DNA of 64,000 bases from Brevipalpus yothersi (taxonomy: Eukaryota; Arthropoda; Arachnida; Trombidiformes; Tenuipalpidae). A program made the position numbers and the translations under genes. This document shows positions 19,802 to 31,582 of the stretch, in pieces; within the stretch, counting starts at the first letter, position 1, and every line of letters starts with the position of its first letter. The stretch is from the NCBI GenBank assembly GCA_003956705.1, contig QZCP01000113.1, forward strand, positions 1-64,000, given 5' to 3'. The notes below the pieces were generated by a model. It made no database searches. It saw only the letters and a list, made by a program, of their open reading frames with translations, and had not been told where the DNA came from.

Positions 19802-20030
19802 TTGAGCAACACTGATAACAATTATGGCTCTCAATTCAAGCGGATGGACTTCGATGAGTGAAGGCAACGAGATTGATTGTGATTTAATCAAATTGAATGA
19901 GAGTGAAGATCTTCATTGTTCAAATTGAATGGAGAAACAATTTGCTTATAGTGATTTGAGGGAGAAAAGACATATTTACACAGATTGATTACATATATTA
20001 ATTCGAAAAAAACGCTAAAAAAAAATAATT

Positions 20031-22534
20031 TCATCTCATAAAAAAACGTATGGATCTTGATTTTTTCGATGAATATTTCGAGGATAATGAATTACCTTTA
20101 AGCCATGAGAGGAAAAAATCTGATCTCCTGACGTGTTCAGGAATTTGCTGATGATTTTCTCGTAAACAATTGTTCAATTGACATGAGGTGAGATTGGAAG
20201 ACATGAGGCGAAGTAGGTCAGGCCAGTCCAATGAAGGAGTGTTGAGATGTCTACCACAATTCAGACAAACACATTCTTTTGAGAATGGATCCAATTTTTT
20301 GGTGAAGTTTTCGAAAATAAACTTCCAATGAGTTGGTTTTTCTTCTCTCAAATCTTGTTGCCATAAATGAATCATCAACTTGGGTTCCTCCAAAAGAGAC
20401 AAATCATTCAACGAAAGACTAATGCGAATGTACTGCTCATAGAACTCGAGTTCGAGAAGAAACTGACAATGTAGAGACCAGAGACCAGCTTGGAATGTGT
20501 CTTCAATTAAGTCATGAGCTGTCTTGTTCATTTCATACACTTCTAACAGCTCTCGAGCTACATCTTTCTCTAGCGAAAAGTTCTTATGCGACCCTGGTCT
20601 AGGATAACCACAATCGCATTTGAAGGTACTTAAGTATTTCGAACTATTGGAATCAAAGGATAATTCAGATATCAGATGAGCGCTTGTTTGACTAGGCTTC
20701 ATGCAATCCGGGATGATAGTAGGAGGTAAATTGAAAGACAGTGCTTTTTTGTGGACCAAATCTACCCGGTCCCAATTTTGTTCTAAGTCAAAACCCTCTA
20801 TATTATTGTGATCATTGATTATACCAGAGACTTGAACTGAATTTGATGGATGAACTTTAGCCTCAGCTTCTGGTACAACTAGATGAGGTTGGTTCAATAT
20901 ATTTTCGATGAAGTCAAAGTTGAATTCAACATCAATTTTATGATCATCTTTCAAGCTTTCTATTAATGGAATGAGAGATGGATCACGAAAAATGGCTCTT
21001 TGGAAATAATCTTTGTGATTTATGAGCAATGTGAATGCAGTTTCGGTGGCTTTCTCTTCCATCATTTGGTGAAAAAGTGGTCGAGGTTTCATGATTGTGA
21101 GTTGAACTATTCTTGGACATGACGATGGATCATGCTTTTTCGGTGGTGACAAGATGAATATATTTTCTCCAACTAAATGAAATTCACCTCCGAGCATTTC
21201 TGGTAGCTGATTAGTCCAAAGGACAAGTTTACCGGTGATTGGATTTATAATGTACATACAGGATGATGTGTCCGAAAGGGCTAGGATCAAATGCTTTGCT
21301 GAGTGATTAAATGAGATGAATTCGAGTCGAGAAAAGTTCCGCAATCTTGTGGTATGATACGGTGGAGTCAAATGATTCTCATTGGATGAAGCTTTTTTCT
21401 TGTAATGAGATGATTGTTTTTGCTTGTTCGATGGAGAGACTAGATCATTGGAGAGATTATAGATCGGTTGTGGATATGTTTTCAAAATTTGGTCATTAAG
21501 TTGATGGGTCAACTCGACAAATCCATTCATCTTGGCTCTCCATATTCGAGCTTTTGGCCTTGCAACAAAGATCTCTGGTTCCGTAGCGCAATCATCTCGA
21601 TCACATTGGAATGGCAAAAAAGTTATACCAAACTTTCCAGGAGATCTTGGTTTGGCTCCGATCGGCTTCACAATCCCATCTCTGAGACAATATATTATCG
21701 ATTGGGTCTCAGTTGAAATGACCAGCAAATCTTTGAAGCAATCAATCTGATTGATAGAACAGTCTAGCTTCAAAACGGGAGTAGGACTTCGGCCAATCAG
21801 AAAGGCTGACAAGGATTGAATCCGATCGATCAAGAACACACCACCATTCTCATCACATATCCACAGTCTCTCTTTACCGGCCCATCGAATTAGCTTGATC
21901 GTTGAATTGGTGAAGCTAGATGAACAACACAAAACTTTGCCATCATCCACATTTCCTCCATTCTGATCTGATCCTCGTGAAAGAAGCATGATGATCAATG
22001 ATCCTCGGCTTGTTCCAATGGCCACAGTTTCATATTTTGAGTTGATGAGGTGTGTGGCAGGATCGATGACAGTTTCCACAGTGACACTTTCTCCATAATC
22101 AGCCTCACCATGATTGAAGCACTCTTGATTATCGCAGCAATCCGGATTGTTTTGATCCTTTGGTGCCAGCGAAATGCACGTTATTCGGCCTTCGTTGTTG
22201 GGAACACAATACAGGTAATCACAATCGGAACTGTTTCGCTCGAAAACATAGATACTGCCACTGGAAGCACCCAAAACAATGAGATTTCGATTGACTGTGG
22301 GAGAGAAAGAAAAAATAATTCATAATAAGCCTAAAGAATGTGATAATAAATACAACACATATCATATCAGAACGTGAGTTAAGTTTTACCTGCCATCGTT
22401 GTATAGTAAACTCTTGAGAGATTGAAAATGGGCAATTTGATGACATGATTAATCACTTCACAATTTTGTTCAACTATGGCCAATTCAGTATCATAGTGAC
22501 CAATCGAAGATGAAGATAGAATTGGTTTGTCCAT
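20031..22534 (-). CDS. HPS5: HPS5 homologue (BLOC-2 subunit), 802 aa
   Basis: Exons on the minus strand: 22,390-22,534 and 20,031-22,294; 2409 nt, in frame. HPS5 is a subunit of BLOC-2, which directs cargo from early endosomes to lysosome-related organelles such as pigment granules. The N-terminal ~350 residues look like the family's beta-propeller (LVLGASSGSIYVFERN, then KYETVAIGTSRGSLIIML, then ARPKARIWRAKMNGFVELTH). The C-terminal third carries the diagnostic CGYPRPGSH block and FQAGLWSLHCQFLLELE, then SLNDLSLLEEP, as in animal HPS5. Human HPS5 is about 1130 aa; here the low-complexity middle is largely missing. TECPR2, which shares the propeller, is excluded by the C-terminal blocks. Parts of the 3' coding end recur as relics at 1491, 3893, 4250, 16,218 and 17,295. 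Confidence 0.9.
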
Positions 22535-23323
22535 GTTTTAGGCCAAATTAAATGTATCGTTGAGAACACTTTTTATCCATCAACATGTACAATCAAACAC
22601 TCATGGTTAAACTTGAAATAGCACTGACATACACACAACACTATCAATGGGATTGAAGTTGGTATGAATGTCATTCCATGAGATGGAAAAATAACATTAC
22701 CACAGTGTTATCATCGAGGTTGATATAAACTCAACTACTGGTTGCTTTCATCACACTTGACAATCAGGAAGAGAAACACTCAAGACGATGATAACAATTG
22801 ATGATCAGCTGAAGAGCCACATGGCTAAAAGTGTAAACAGTAGCTTTTATTAGAAAGTAGCAATTAGTCAAAATTTTTCTTTCCTCTCGAAATGCGTTTT
22901 TTAGATAGTGAATTTTATCATTTAATCATTAAATTCCTGAGATATTTTTGGAATATATTTTCATCACTACTGTTGGAAAAATTTCAAGAATAATTATTTT
23001 AACTCGTGGCACATTCTTCAAAAATATAAATTATTAGAAGATTATTTATTTTTAGAAAAAGGCAAATATTTACTACACATCGAAGAATATTATTTTAGAC
23101 TTGAATTGAGTTAGGAAATTAGAAATACTCCAATAAGAATGTGTAAACTATATAATGATTTTTACAGTCATTTATTCCAATATTCCAGGAGAACTTGATT
23201 GTAATTCTTCTGAATGGAAATTTTATTTTTATTTTATTTTGAGCACTGTTATTTTTTTCTTGGTCGTTTATTTCTTCAAAAACAACGAAATCACATCAAA
23301 CCATGTGTGTCAATTCTTATCAC
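22535..23323. other. Intergenic, nothing recognised
   Basis: AT-rich spacer between the 5' end of HPS5 and the 3' end of the next minus-strand gene. The plus-strand frame at 23,155-23,340 is T-rich and unsupported. Confidence 0.6.
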
Positions 23324-24296
23324 TTAAAATTTGGATTTAATCTTGTTATGGAATGGATCACAAATTCCGAAAAACTTGCATTTCTTTCCATGAAGATGAT
23401 GTTTATGAACTAAAAGTCTCATCAGATGCTTGAGTTTGGTGTAAAATTCTGGATCAACTTCTCGAATACCTTTGTGAGCCATTTCTCTCAGCATTCTTAA
23501 TTCTTCTGCTCGATCTATTTCATCTTGTTCATCTTCCAGAGCATCCTCTTCCTCATCATCCTCTGATAATTGTTTTCTTCCAAGCCAATCGATTTCATCA
23601 GCATGTTCATAGAAAAATTTGGCCACATTTTCACCATAATCCTCTTCCTCTCTTCCTTTTCGAATTAGATTCCATAGTTCTTCTTTATACTTGAAAATGA
23701 AGGATAACAGTTCATGATGCTCAATATCAGGCATCGGTAGAGTGATTGTTGGTTTTTCCATACTGAATTGAAGAGCCCAATAGACCAGTGATGAAAGTCC
23801 ATACACTTTATCCGGAAGTCCAGATATTTTCCACTTATACTTTCGTCGAATTTTTTTGAACACTTTCTTGAAATTTACCTGTGTTGCACCACATTCTGGT
23901 CTCTCGATTACTTTGGCCAAAACTGTTTTACAGCTATCTTCATCTTTGGCAATCATACATGCTAACCAACCTTCAACACTCTCAGGATCAAGAATACATT
24001 CCAAGAAGGCAGTTTCATTCAAACTTTTCGGTGGTTTTGTCTAATTTTCGATCCTTTGCTGCCCAAGACAACAGAGGCAAAAGTGGAAGAGAATCTGAAA
24101 CAAGAGAGGCACAATTACAAACAAGTTAGAAAAATTCAATTCGATAAATCAAGGGAATTAGCAATCGATTTTAGATCGATCCATGTAGAATTCATGTCCA
24201 AAACTTACCTCCATTGGCTTCCAAGGTATAAACTAGACTTGGAGCTAGGAAAGCTGTGAGAACAGAGAGATAGATCAATTTATCGTGGTTGATCAT
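23324..24296 (-). CDS. Putative secreted protein, N-terminal join unresolved
   Basis: The long coding exon runs from the stop at 23,324 up to about 24,040. An upstream exon at 24,209-24,296 encodes MINHDKLIYLSVLTAFLAPS and then LVYTLEANG, a convincing signal peptide ending at a strong GGAG|GTAAGT donor (phase 1). The obvious TTTCAG acceptor at about 24,099 gives a frame that stops, so the correct acceptor is uncertain. One phase-compatible choice is GGTTAG before CATGTATG near 23,975, giving ACMIAKDEDSCKTVLAKVIE. The mature part has several Cys, an acidic stretch (SEDDEEEDALEDEQDE) and a basic C-terminus (HHLHGKKCKFFGICDPFHNK). No known domain is recognised. A short extra exon or a real frameshift are alternatives. 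The main exon is probably genuine. Confidence 0.55.
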
Positions 24297-25334
24297 GGTG
24301 AATCTTCCTATGGAGGCCAGAGATAGAGAAGAAATGATATCTATGATATATATTCAATCTCACACCAAAGCTCAGGTGAATTTCCAGTCACGTCAATCTT
24401 AAGAGTCGTGAGAAGTTACAACTGTCTTCACCATGTAGATAGCTATGATTTGTTCATAGGCTATCATGAAGCTTGACGAACAGGGGTATAGAGACTTTTC
24501 CGAAGCTGATGAAGATTCCAAGACACCTTGATGATATGGAATTTAAGTGTCAATAATCGAGTAGGGAGTTATAAATTTTTTTGGAAATAATTTTAAATTC
24601 ATATTCAATTGCGATTGCAGTTCTCATATGCTTTCGTTTCTTATTTATGAAGATATAGTTTTTGATGATGGGAAAAATTCGGAAGATATTTTTTCTACAT
24701 AGAAAATATAAATATCGCTTAAAAGTTTTAGAGGGCAGAAAATAATCCTGAAATTCACTAACAAATTTTTCCAAAAAATGACCTTCGATTTATTTGGTAC
24801 TTTTTATTTGCAGGTTGAAATGAATGGACTCAAATTGGTCACATTCGTTTTCTATTTTCAATAGCAACAAAAGTGTTTACCAAAAAAAAAACTTTCCCTT
24901 ATCAAGTGATTAAATGGAATCAAATTGATGAGAAAGGCCAAAAATAATTTAACACACAATTTGATTGGAGAAAATTGTAAAGATTTTTATACTAACAAGA
25001 AGATTTTCTGACGAAATTTTTGAAAAGAGCATCATGGGAACAAAAGATTCATGATACATTCCATCTATTTCTCCCAACTTTGATCATTGAAATTAACAAT
25101 AAATGATCCACCTCACTTTGTGACCAAAAAGCGATCAACAAAATAGATTGAAAATCAGGTGACCAGATCATCGTTAAAATTGAGTTGGCCAATCAAGCTT
25201 CAAAGAACAGTATCCATTCGATTTCAAAGTAATAAAAACGAATGAGAAGATGCTTAAAAGATCGTTGAGATGGTTAACAAAACAAGATCCACCTTCTCGA
25301 AAACTAACCATCTTCCAATTCTGGTTTACCGTTA

Positions 25335-25389
<55 letters not shown>

Positions 25390-25714
25390 ATTTTTCTCCC
25401 TCTCTTTATTCTCTATCACTCTTGTCTTCTTTTTTTTATCGTTCCGTTCTCACTCTTAACCTATTGCTTGAGTAACATCAGTCAAATTGTGTGTCTAAAC
25501 TTGATCAACATTTATCCACATCAATTCGAAAGTTAGCGTGATTAACTCTATTTGCGTGTTCATGTTGAGAAAAAAAAGTGATTTTCGCATGTTGATTGTG
25601 TTTTCTACTAATTGTTTGCATATACACATTGCATTTTGTTGAGCATTTAAAAGTGTGAATAAGTTATATACTTGACTTCCGAGTTTACGGTGATGAGGAT
25701 TACCGTAGCCATTG
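24297..25714. other. Intergenic with CT tract
   Basis: AT-rich spacer between two divergent genes. A (CT)n/(CTTT)n run lies at about 25,338-25,420. Frames within the repeat (L/S/F- or R/E-rich) are not genes. The 5' UTR and promoter of the His-rich gene should lie near the right end; no clear TATA box was found. Confidence 0.6.
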
Positions 25715-27319
25715 ATGATCCTTTTCGTCCAGTTGATCCGATTGATGACTATATTACTATTTAGTGCCACTTGTGCCATCGATGGTGAAGTAATATTGCC
25801 CAATCAACATGAACCATATCAAGCCATACTAGGAAACGGATTATTGGGAATTGATCCTAACTCAGGTTCACAGGCAAGTGGTGAAGTGTGGGGAATAGCA
25901 CCATACGAATCACTTGACGATGTGGTCAATTTTCCCGGTCGAAAAGTGCCACAATCAGCCCTACTACCTTCACCTTCACAATCCATCGGCCATGGCCAGT
26001 TGATTGCACCTCTGTGGATTAATTCACCATCAAGTGTCCAGCCAGATTTTCCTCTTCTATCTCCCATAATGGGCATCAATCTTGCCAGTCCTCTGAAAAG
26101 GCCTAAAAACAAAAATAAGAGTAACAAACATCGAACTAAAAATTCTAACAGTAATTATCACTCCAGACCACACATTATTGCCACTTCTGATGAGGTGCCC
26201 ATGAAAATTAATACTCGTCCATCTTCAGCATCTTCACATTCACAATCGACATCTTCATCTTCCAACACCGTATCTCACACTTATGATGATAGAGATAAAG
26301 AAATAAGCTCCGAAAAAGATGTGGAAATTGTAGAGGAGAGCAAGTATAGTAGCAGTAAAACGAAACCTCTAAGACGTTTTGGAATTACCAAGGCAATATT
26401 CAAAATGTTCAAAGCAAAAGATAAACCAAAAGGAATGCCACCCGTGCGCCATGCTCATGATCATTTTCATCATGAACATTTGCATCACCATCATCATCAC
26501 TATCATCATCATATTCATCATTATCCAGGTAAAACTATGAGACTCTAGATAGCTTTATTAGGAAAAAGATGCCATGAGATGGGACAGATCCTAAATTTTC
26601 ATATCTTGACAAGGGGAACAGTCTTGTAAAAATTTTTCATGATCAAATTCGTTGAATTATCGAATTTTCTTATGGTAAAAATTCAATTTTATCGAATTTC
26701 GTAGGAAAAAAATCTGCTATGGGAGGATGGCTAGAACGGATTGGTCGACGGTTCAGAATTGGTGACAGAAAATCTGAGACTCCAAGTCAAACGAACAACA
26801 AAAGAAGGTGAGTGTTAAAACCGATATCTTTAAACATAAAGATCAGATAGATCGAAGCTGTTTTGAAACAACTAAGTTTTGAATGAGCCTTCTCCGAATC
26901 CAGATGATGAGCATCAAGATCGATGATTAATGGTCAAGATATTCCTTAACATAATTTATTTTCGAGAAATCAAATCAATTTGAGATCAAATTAGTGATTT
27001 AATATTGAAACTATTAATCAAAAATATACTTTTTTCTCCCAGATCGCATAAACACACAACTCACAAGGGCAAAAAATTCGTTTACCATCATTATCATGGT
27101 GGTAAGGGGCCTGATAAGAAGCCAGAGGCTAAAGGTCGTCGATGGAGGTTACATTTCTGGAAGAAAGACAAATGTTCGGCATGTGGTGATGATACATGGC
27201 TGAGTAAATCTAAAGATTGGGATTGGAAAAGAATGGATAAAGAACTAAGAACTAACACACCAGCTGATCCCATAAGGAAACGAGTGATTCAATCAGTGAA
27301 GCCCATGAAAACCCGATGA
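25715..27319 (+). CDS. Secreted histidine-rich protein, 397 aa, unknown function
   Basis: Exons: 25,715-26,528, 26,705-26,807, 27,043-27,319; 1194 nt, in frame, with AATAAA at 27,414. ATG at 25,715 opens a signal peptide (MILFVQLIRLMTILLFSAT, then CA). The mature protein has three zones. First, a Pro/Ser-rich N-terminal third with aromatic motifs (GIAPYESLDDVVNFPGRK). Then a Ser/Lys-rich low-complexity zone. Then a His-rich segment (residues ~248-271, H-H-H-H-H-H-Y-H-H-H-I-H-H) split by intron 1. The C-terminus is strongly basic, with a second short His/Gly cluster (HHYHGGKGPD) and one CSAC pair. His-rich stretches can bind Zn2+, Cu2+ or Ni2+, or appear in cuticle proteins; neither is shown. 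No family was recognised. Confidence 0.75.
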
Positions 27320-29359
27320 CAATCATAAATGATCAACAGTATCTCAAACCAAAAGCTAAATACTCTCAGAATGATGTGCAATCAGCATTAACTGTCATGA
27401 TGCTAGACTGTCTAATAAATTAATCAACCAATTTTCATATCTATTTCATCGCTGTACAGTACTTGGAGCTTTCTTGAAAGGTTCCATTTGAATGGAGACT
27501 AGCAATGGGAGGAAGGACAAAAGATCGAACAGGAAAAATAGATCAAGAGACAATAGCTGGATCAAATCAGCAAATCAAATGAATGCTTCTCAGGCCAGCG
27601 AAGAAACAGTCCATATAATCTGATTCCCGGCAGTCCTGATAAGATTCAGTCCAAAAAATGTTCTACCCAAAAACCGGCAAACCGAAAGAGAGAGAGATAG
27701 AGAGAGAGAGATGAGATTTACCGTTATCTTGGCAAACAGCTTTGATTCTCATCTTTTAAAGTCTTGAGCATCTTCAACAGATGGTAAACTACTACTACTG
27801 TGTCCTATTCAAATTTGGATATATATCGAGACTGTGTATATGTGTTATCGGGGAATCTGTTGTCCTAAAGTTTAAAGTCCATTAAAGACGCTCCATTTTC
27901 CTTTTTCTTTACCAAATCAGCCATCTTTTGCCATTATATTTGATCCAATCCTCAAGCCAAGCCGAGTGTGTTGGGGTAACCAAGCGAACCTCCTGGATGG
28001 TCGCTTTCTGGCTTCTTTTTCATCATCAATTCGATCTTGAACTTGAAATTGTTCATGTATGCAAAACTTTTAAGGTTCACAAACATTCACAGCTAATGAC
28101 AAGTAGATTAGATCTTATTTTAGTTCTCCTCGTCAATCTCTCAGCAATCACGATAACCAGTGTTGGGTATAATTTTTTTTCTCTCCTTCTCAATATAGCT
28201 ACACACATTTTCTTATAAGCGTAAGACAACAATAAATATTATCTCAGATAATTTGAACTGTATCAATGATAGGGATCTAAATGATTTTAATTATCAATTG
28301 TTTCAACTTCCGTTCATCTATATCGATCACCAATATGAGAATATGAAAATATTATTATGTATTTAGAATACAGATGATCCATTCATTATTTCAAGATATG
28401 GTGATATGAAAAATTGAAAATCTTATTTGTCCATCATTGAAGGAAAAGATGAGAGTAATTACCTTAGGCTTTATCTCAACTGATCAGAGATTAGATGCAA
28501 GATTATTTGAGTTTTCTGATGATTATTACCAACTAGTTTTACCACCTCATAACCAAAATGTTTGTTGAATTTATCGCACCTCGGAATATGAACCTTATAA
28601 TTTGTGTGTAACGATTGAAAAAAGTAGCAAATTCAACAACATCACAACACAACATTCCATGGAATTGATCACTCTTTTTCTTACTTCAAAAGTTGGTCAT
28701 ATTTTCCAGATGATCTGAGATGAATTTCGGTTATTCAACCACCAATCGACTAAGTTTCAACAGCTTATGCTGTCTTAATCAATTTTTCATAGCTGTTATA
28801 TTTTCCAATGTGTTTGGAATCAAGACAGGAGAAACTTTTTGTACAATTACGATAGAATTTTTGGTATAGAGAAACAATATCCTGAAAAATTGACTATTCA
28901 AGGTCTTTGATATCGAATCAATTGGCAATTAATCATTATAGATGGATTGAAATTATTCATGACTCCTTCAATATCTCGGATAGAAGAGATGATCAATTAT
29001 TGATCTGATTCATAGCCAAGCTCCAAAGTTATCAATAAATGAAATGAAATCTGAAGCACAGTAAGTGCAGAAAATACAGTAAACCACGTAACTCTTATCT
29101 CATTTTAACTTCATTGAATTCTCGTGTGATTGGAAAACTTCAGATCTATTTATACTTATCTCACACATTCATGTCGTAAAAGTGTTAATTTTCTCGAATT
29201 TTAAGCTTCATCATAACTGAAGAAGGCCATGAAAGTTTATACTTAGGAACTTTAATGCTGGAAATAAAATCCATCACATTTACTCTGTCTGAATGCTTTC
29301 CCCATGAAAATTCCTAGTTTCAATTTCTCAAGACTACATTCCATGAAATCACTAAAGTC
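27320..29359. other. Intergenic; possible orphan signal-peptide exon at 28,096
   Basis: Mostly AT-rich. An (AG)n run is at about 27,687-27,712. At 28,096-28,164 an ATG opens MTSRLDLILVLLVNLSAITI and then TSVG, followed by a GG|GTATAA donor-like site. It looks like a signal-peptide exon, but no downstream exon could be joined with confidence. It might be an alternative first exon of the gene at 29,360. The frame starting at 27,928 is unsupported. Confidence 0.4.
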
Positions 29360-30797
29360 ATGTTTTGGAACAATATTCTAAATGTATATCTTTTTCACAA
29401 CCTTCTATGCATAACACAAATTTTGTGCCAACATTCCGGTGAGTTGTTGTAACATATATGCTTTCCAACTTTTCAATAACCTTCTGATAAAATTTTGGAT
29501 GATCAATTGGTCAGTTACGAAGCATCATTTATCTCCAAGTAATTCTCATCATCAAGAGGAATCATCATCAGAATGTAGCCCCTGTTTAAATCAGCACAAA
29601 TATACACCACATTATAGAGCCAGAGGATGTAATGAGATTCACGATGAGAAATGCCCAAAATGTGCCAAATTTTTCGAATGCCCTGAACATTCAGCACTAT
29701 CACCAATTCGTAAGTATTTCTTGTCTCTGCAGTTATCATCATGGGATATTGATTGATAAAAATCTTAGAATGTTTCTATGGTGGAAAAATCTATGAAATT
29801 GGTAAACAGATCGAAAATGCTGGACCTTGTTCAATGTGCTCGTGCCTAAAACAACCAGGCCTTTCCAAAGCAAAAATTTCATGTACTGAAATCGATTGTC
29901 CAGAGATGATGTACACTGGCCGACAAAATGGTCACACATCAGTAAATAGTCAGGGAAATGATTCTCGAAAGTGTTACATTTCATACAAGCCATCTGAATG
30001 CTGTGGAACCAATACATGTCTTGTGAAGCAATCGATAAAACAACCTTTCACTTGTTCATATGGCGGTAAAACGTATCGAGAAGGTGAAAGAATGAATATC
30101 GACTGTTTTTCATGCGTTTGTGGACCTGATTTTGATCCAAATTCAATTGAAACCAGTCCAGCGTGTAATAAGGGATCATGTTATTTTCAAATCGATCTAC
30201 TTCTCAAAGACTGTGCTCCAGTATACGTTCCAGACGGCTGCTGTGCTATTGAATATCATTGTCGTGAGTGTGTTTTCATGTATATCTTATTTTTCAATTG
30301 ATTATGGAATATCTGAGCAGCAGAATTCATATTTACCCCTCTCTCAAGCACCCTGATAGATTTATCGGAAGCCAGAATATCTTCACTTTGTTCTAGAAAA
30401 AAATTTTCTTCTAATTAATCATTTAAGTGTAATTACTTAACTTTCCCCTTTACTAGCTCTACCACCTTTGAAGGAACGAAAAACTAATTGTCGTCTACAA
30501 CCAAACGAAGGAGATTGTCCAAGTAATATTTCCAGTTATCATTATGATTCGGCTAGTAATGAGTGTAAGCCATTCAATTTCACCGGATGTGCGGAGGAAA
30601 TTGGTGTGTTTAGTGATGAAAAATCTTGCCTCAAGTATTGTACCGAAAATTCACCATCACCTCAGCCTCCACAAGAAGGCAAATGCCATTTTGATGGAGA
30701 AAATTATGAAATAGGAGCTTCTCTTGAGACTGACAAAGCTATCTACACATGTACATGCAAATTGCCACCTGATTTCACTTGTATAACAACAATATGA
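29360..30797 (+). CDS. Secreted VWC-VWC-Kunitz protein, 369 aa
   Basis: Exons: 29,360-29,438, 29,515-29,709, 29,769-30,263, 30,457-30,797; 1110 nt, in frame, all introns in phase 1. The first exon is a signal peptide (MFWNNILNVYLFHNLLCITQ, then ILCQ). Exon 2 is a small Cys-rich module with C-x-x-C pairs (CSPC, CPKC). Exon 3 holds two VWC-like modules starting CFYGGKIYEIGKQ and CSYGGKTYREGER, each ending with a CC...C pair. Exon 4 holds one Kunitz domain with exact spacing C-8-C-15-C-7-C-12-C-3-C, then a last partial VWC start (CHFDGENYEIG). Kunitz domains inhibit serine proteases through the residue after the second Cys. Here it is Pro, which predicts poor or no inhibition. Likely extracellular or salivary, by inference. 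Confidence 0.85.
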
Positions 30798-31582
30798 GGG
30801 TTAATCAAAATTTTTCTATCAACTTTTTCATCCTCTACTAGCATAAATTGGACTATAGCCACTTCCGTTGGGCTATCTAATCAGGCTCCAGAATCATGAG
30901 AACATATTCTATTCTGCAGCTTAATTAGTTTGTTCGTCATAATTCCCATCATATGCACAGAAAAATCTTTTTTAAAAGAGAATTCTATCGTTCGAGCTCT
31001 TTGTGATCTTTTACATCTACTGTTCAATCGAGATCATTATGGTAGCAATAATTTAACTCTACTCAGAACTGCACAATAAACTCAAAAATCTCATCTGATT
31101 TAATCTACCTGTTTACAAATTTTCTGACCGTAATATTTCTCTATTCATCAATATTTGAATATTTCATCATTAAAATTCGATTTTTTCACCAATCCTAGGG
31201 AATATTCAACATTTTTTACTCTGTTTTTTCTCAAGATTTCAAAACACGTCGTCTATAAAATTTCTGTCCATCTACATTTTGTCAGTGTACAAGCTATGGA
31301 AAAAGATAATCTCGAAAAAACCTAAATGATCAAGATATCATTCATTATGATGGAGCAATGTCTCACCGACAATGCTCCTTCATTATCATTATTAGTGATT
31401 ACATCTAGTTTACACATTCGATAACTCGTCAGATTCGATAATGCTGGCAGATCATCTGCATGAGTTATTTTTCATCAAGCAATCATTTGTGTGAAATCAG
31501 CTGGAATAGCATCCAAAATAAACCCAATTAAACGTTTAAATCGAGAAAGTTTTGTTTTTTTTAAATTCATCCACCCAAGAAA
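30798..31582. other. Intergenic, nothing recognised
   Basis: AT-rich spacer between two plus-strand genes. It holds the 3' UTR of the VWC-Kunitz gene and the promoter side of the transporter gene. No repeat or coding signal seen. Confidence 0.6.

Noticed and set aside
20031..22534. Assignment to TECPR2 instead of HPS5
   Set aside because: The C-terminal GYPRP and LNDLSLLE-type blocks are HPS5-specific, and there are no tectonin repeats.
27928..28218. Plus-strand frame of 96 codons
   Set aside because: No domain or signal peptide at its start. A different frame in the same place (28,096) looks more like a signal-peptide exon, but it is also unproven.
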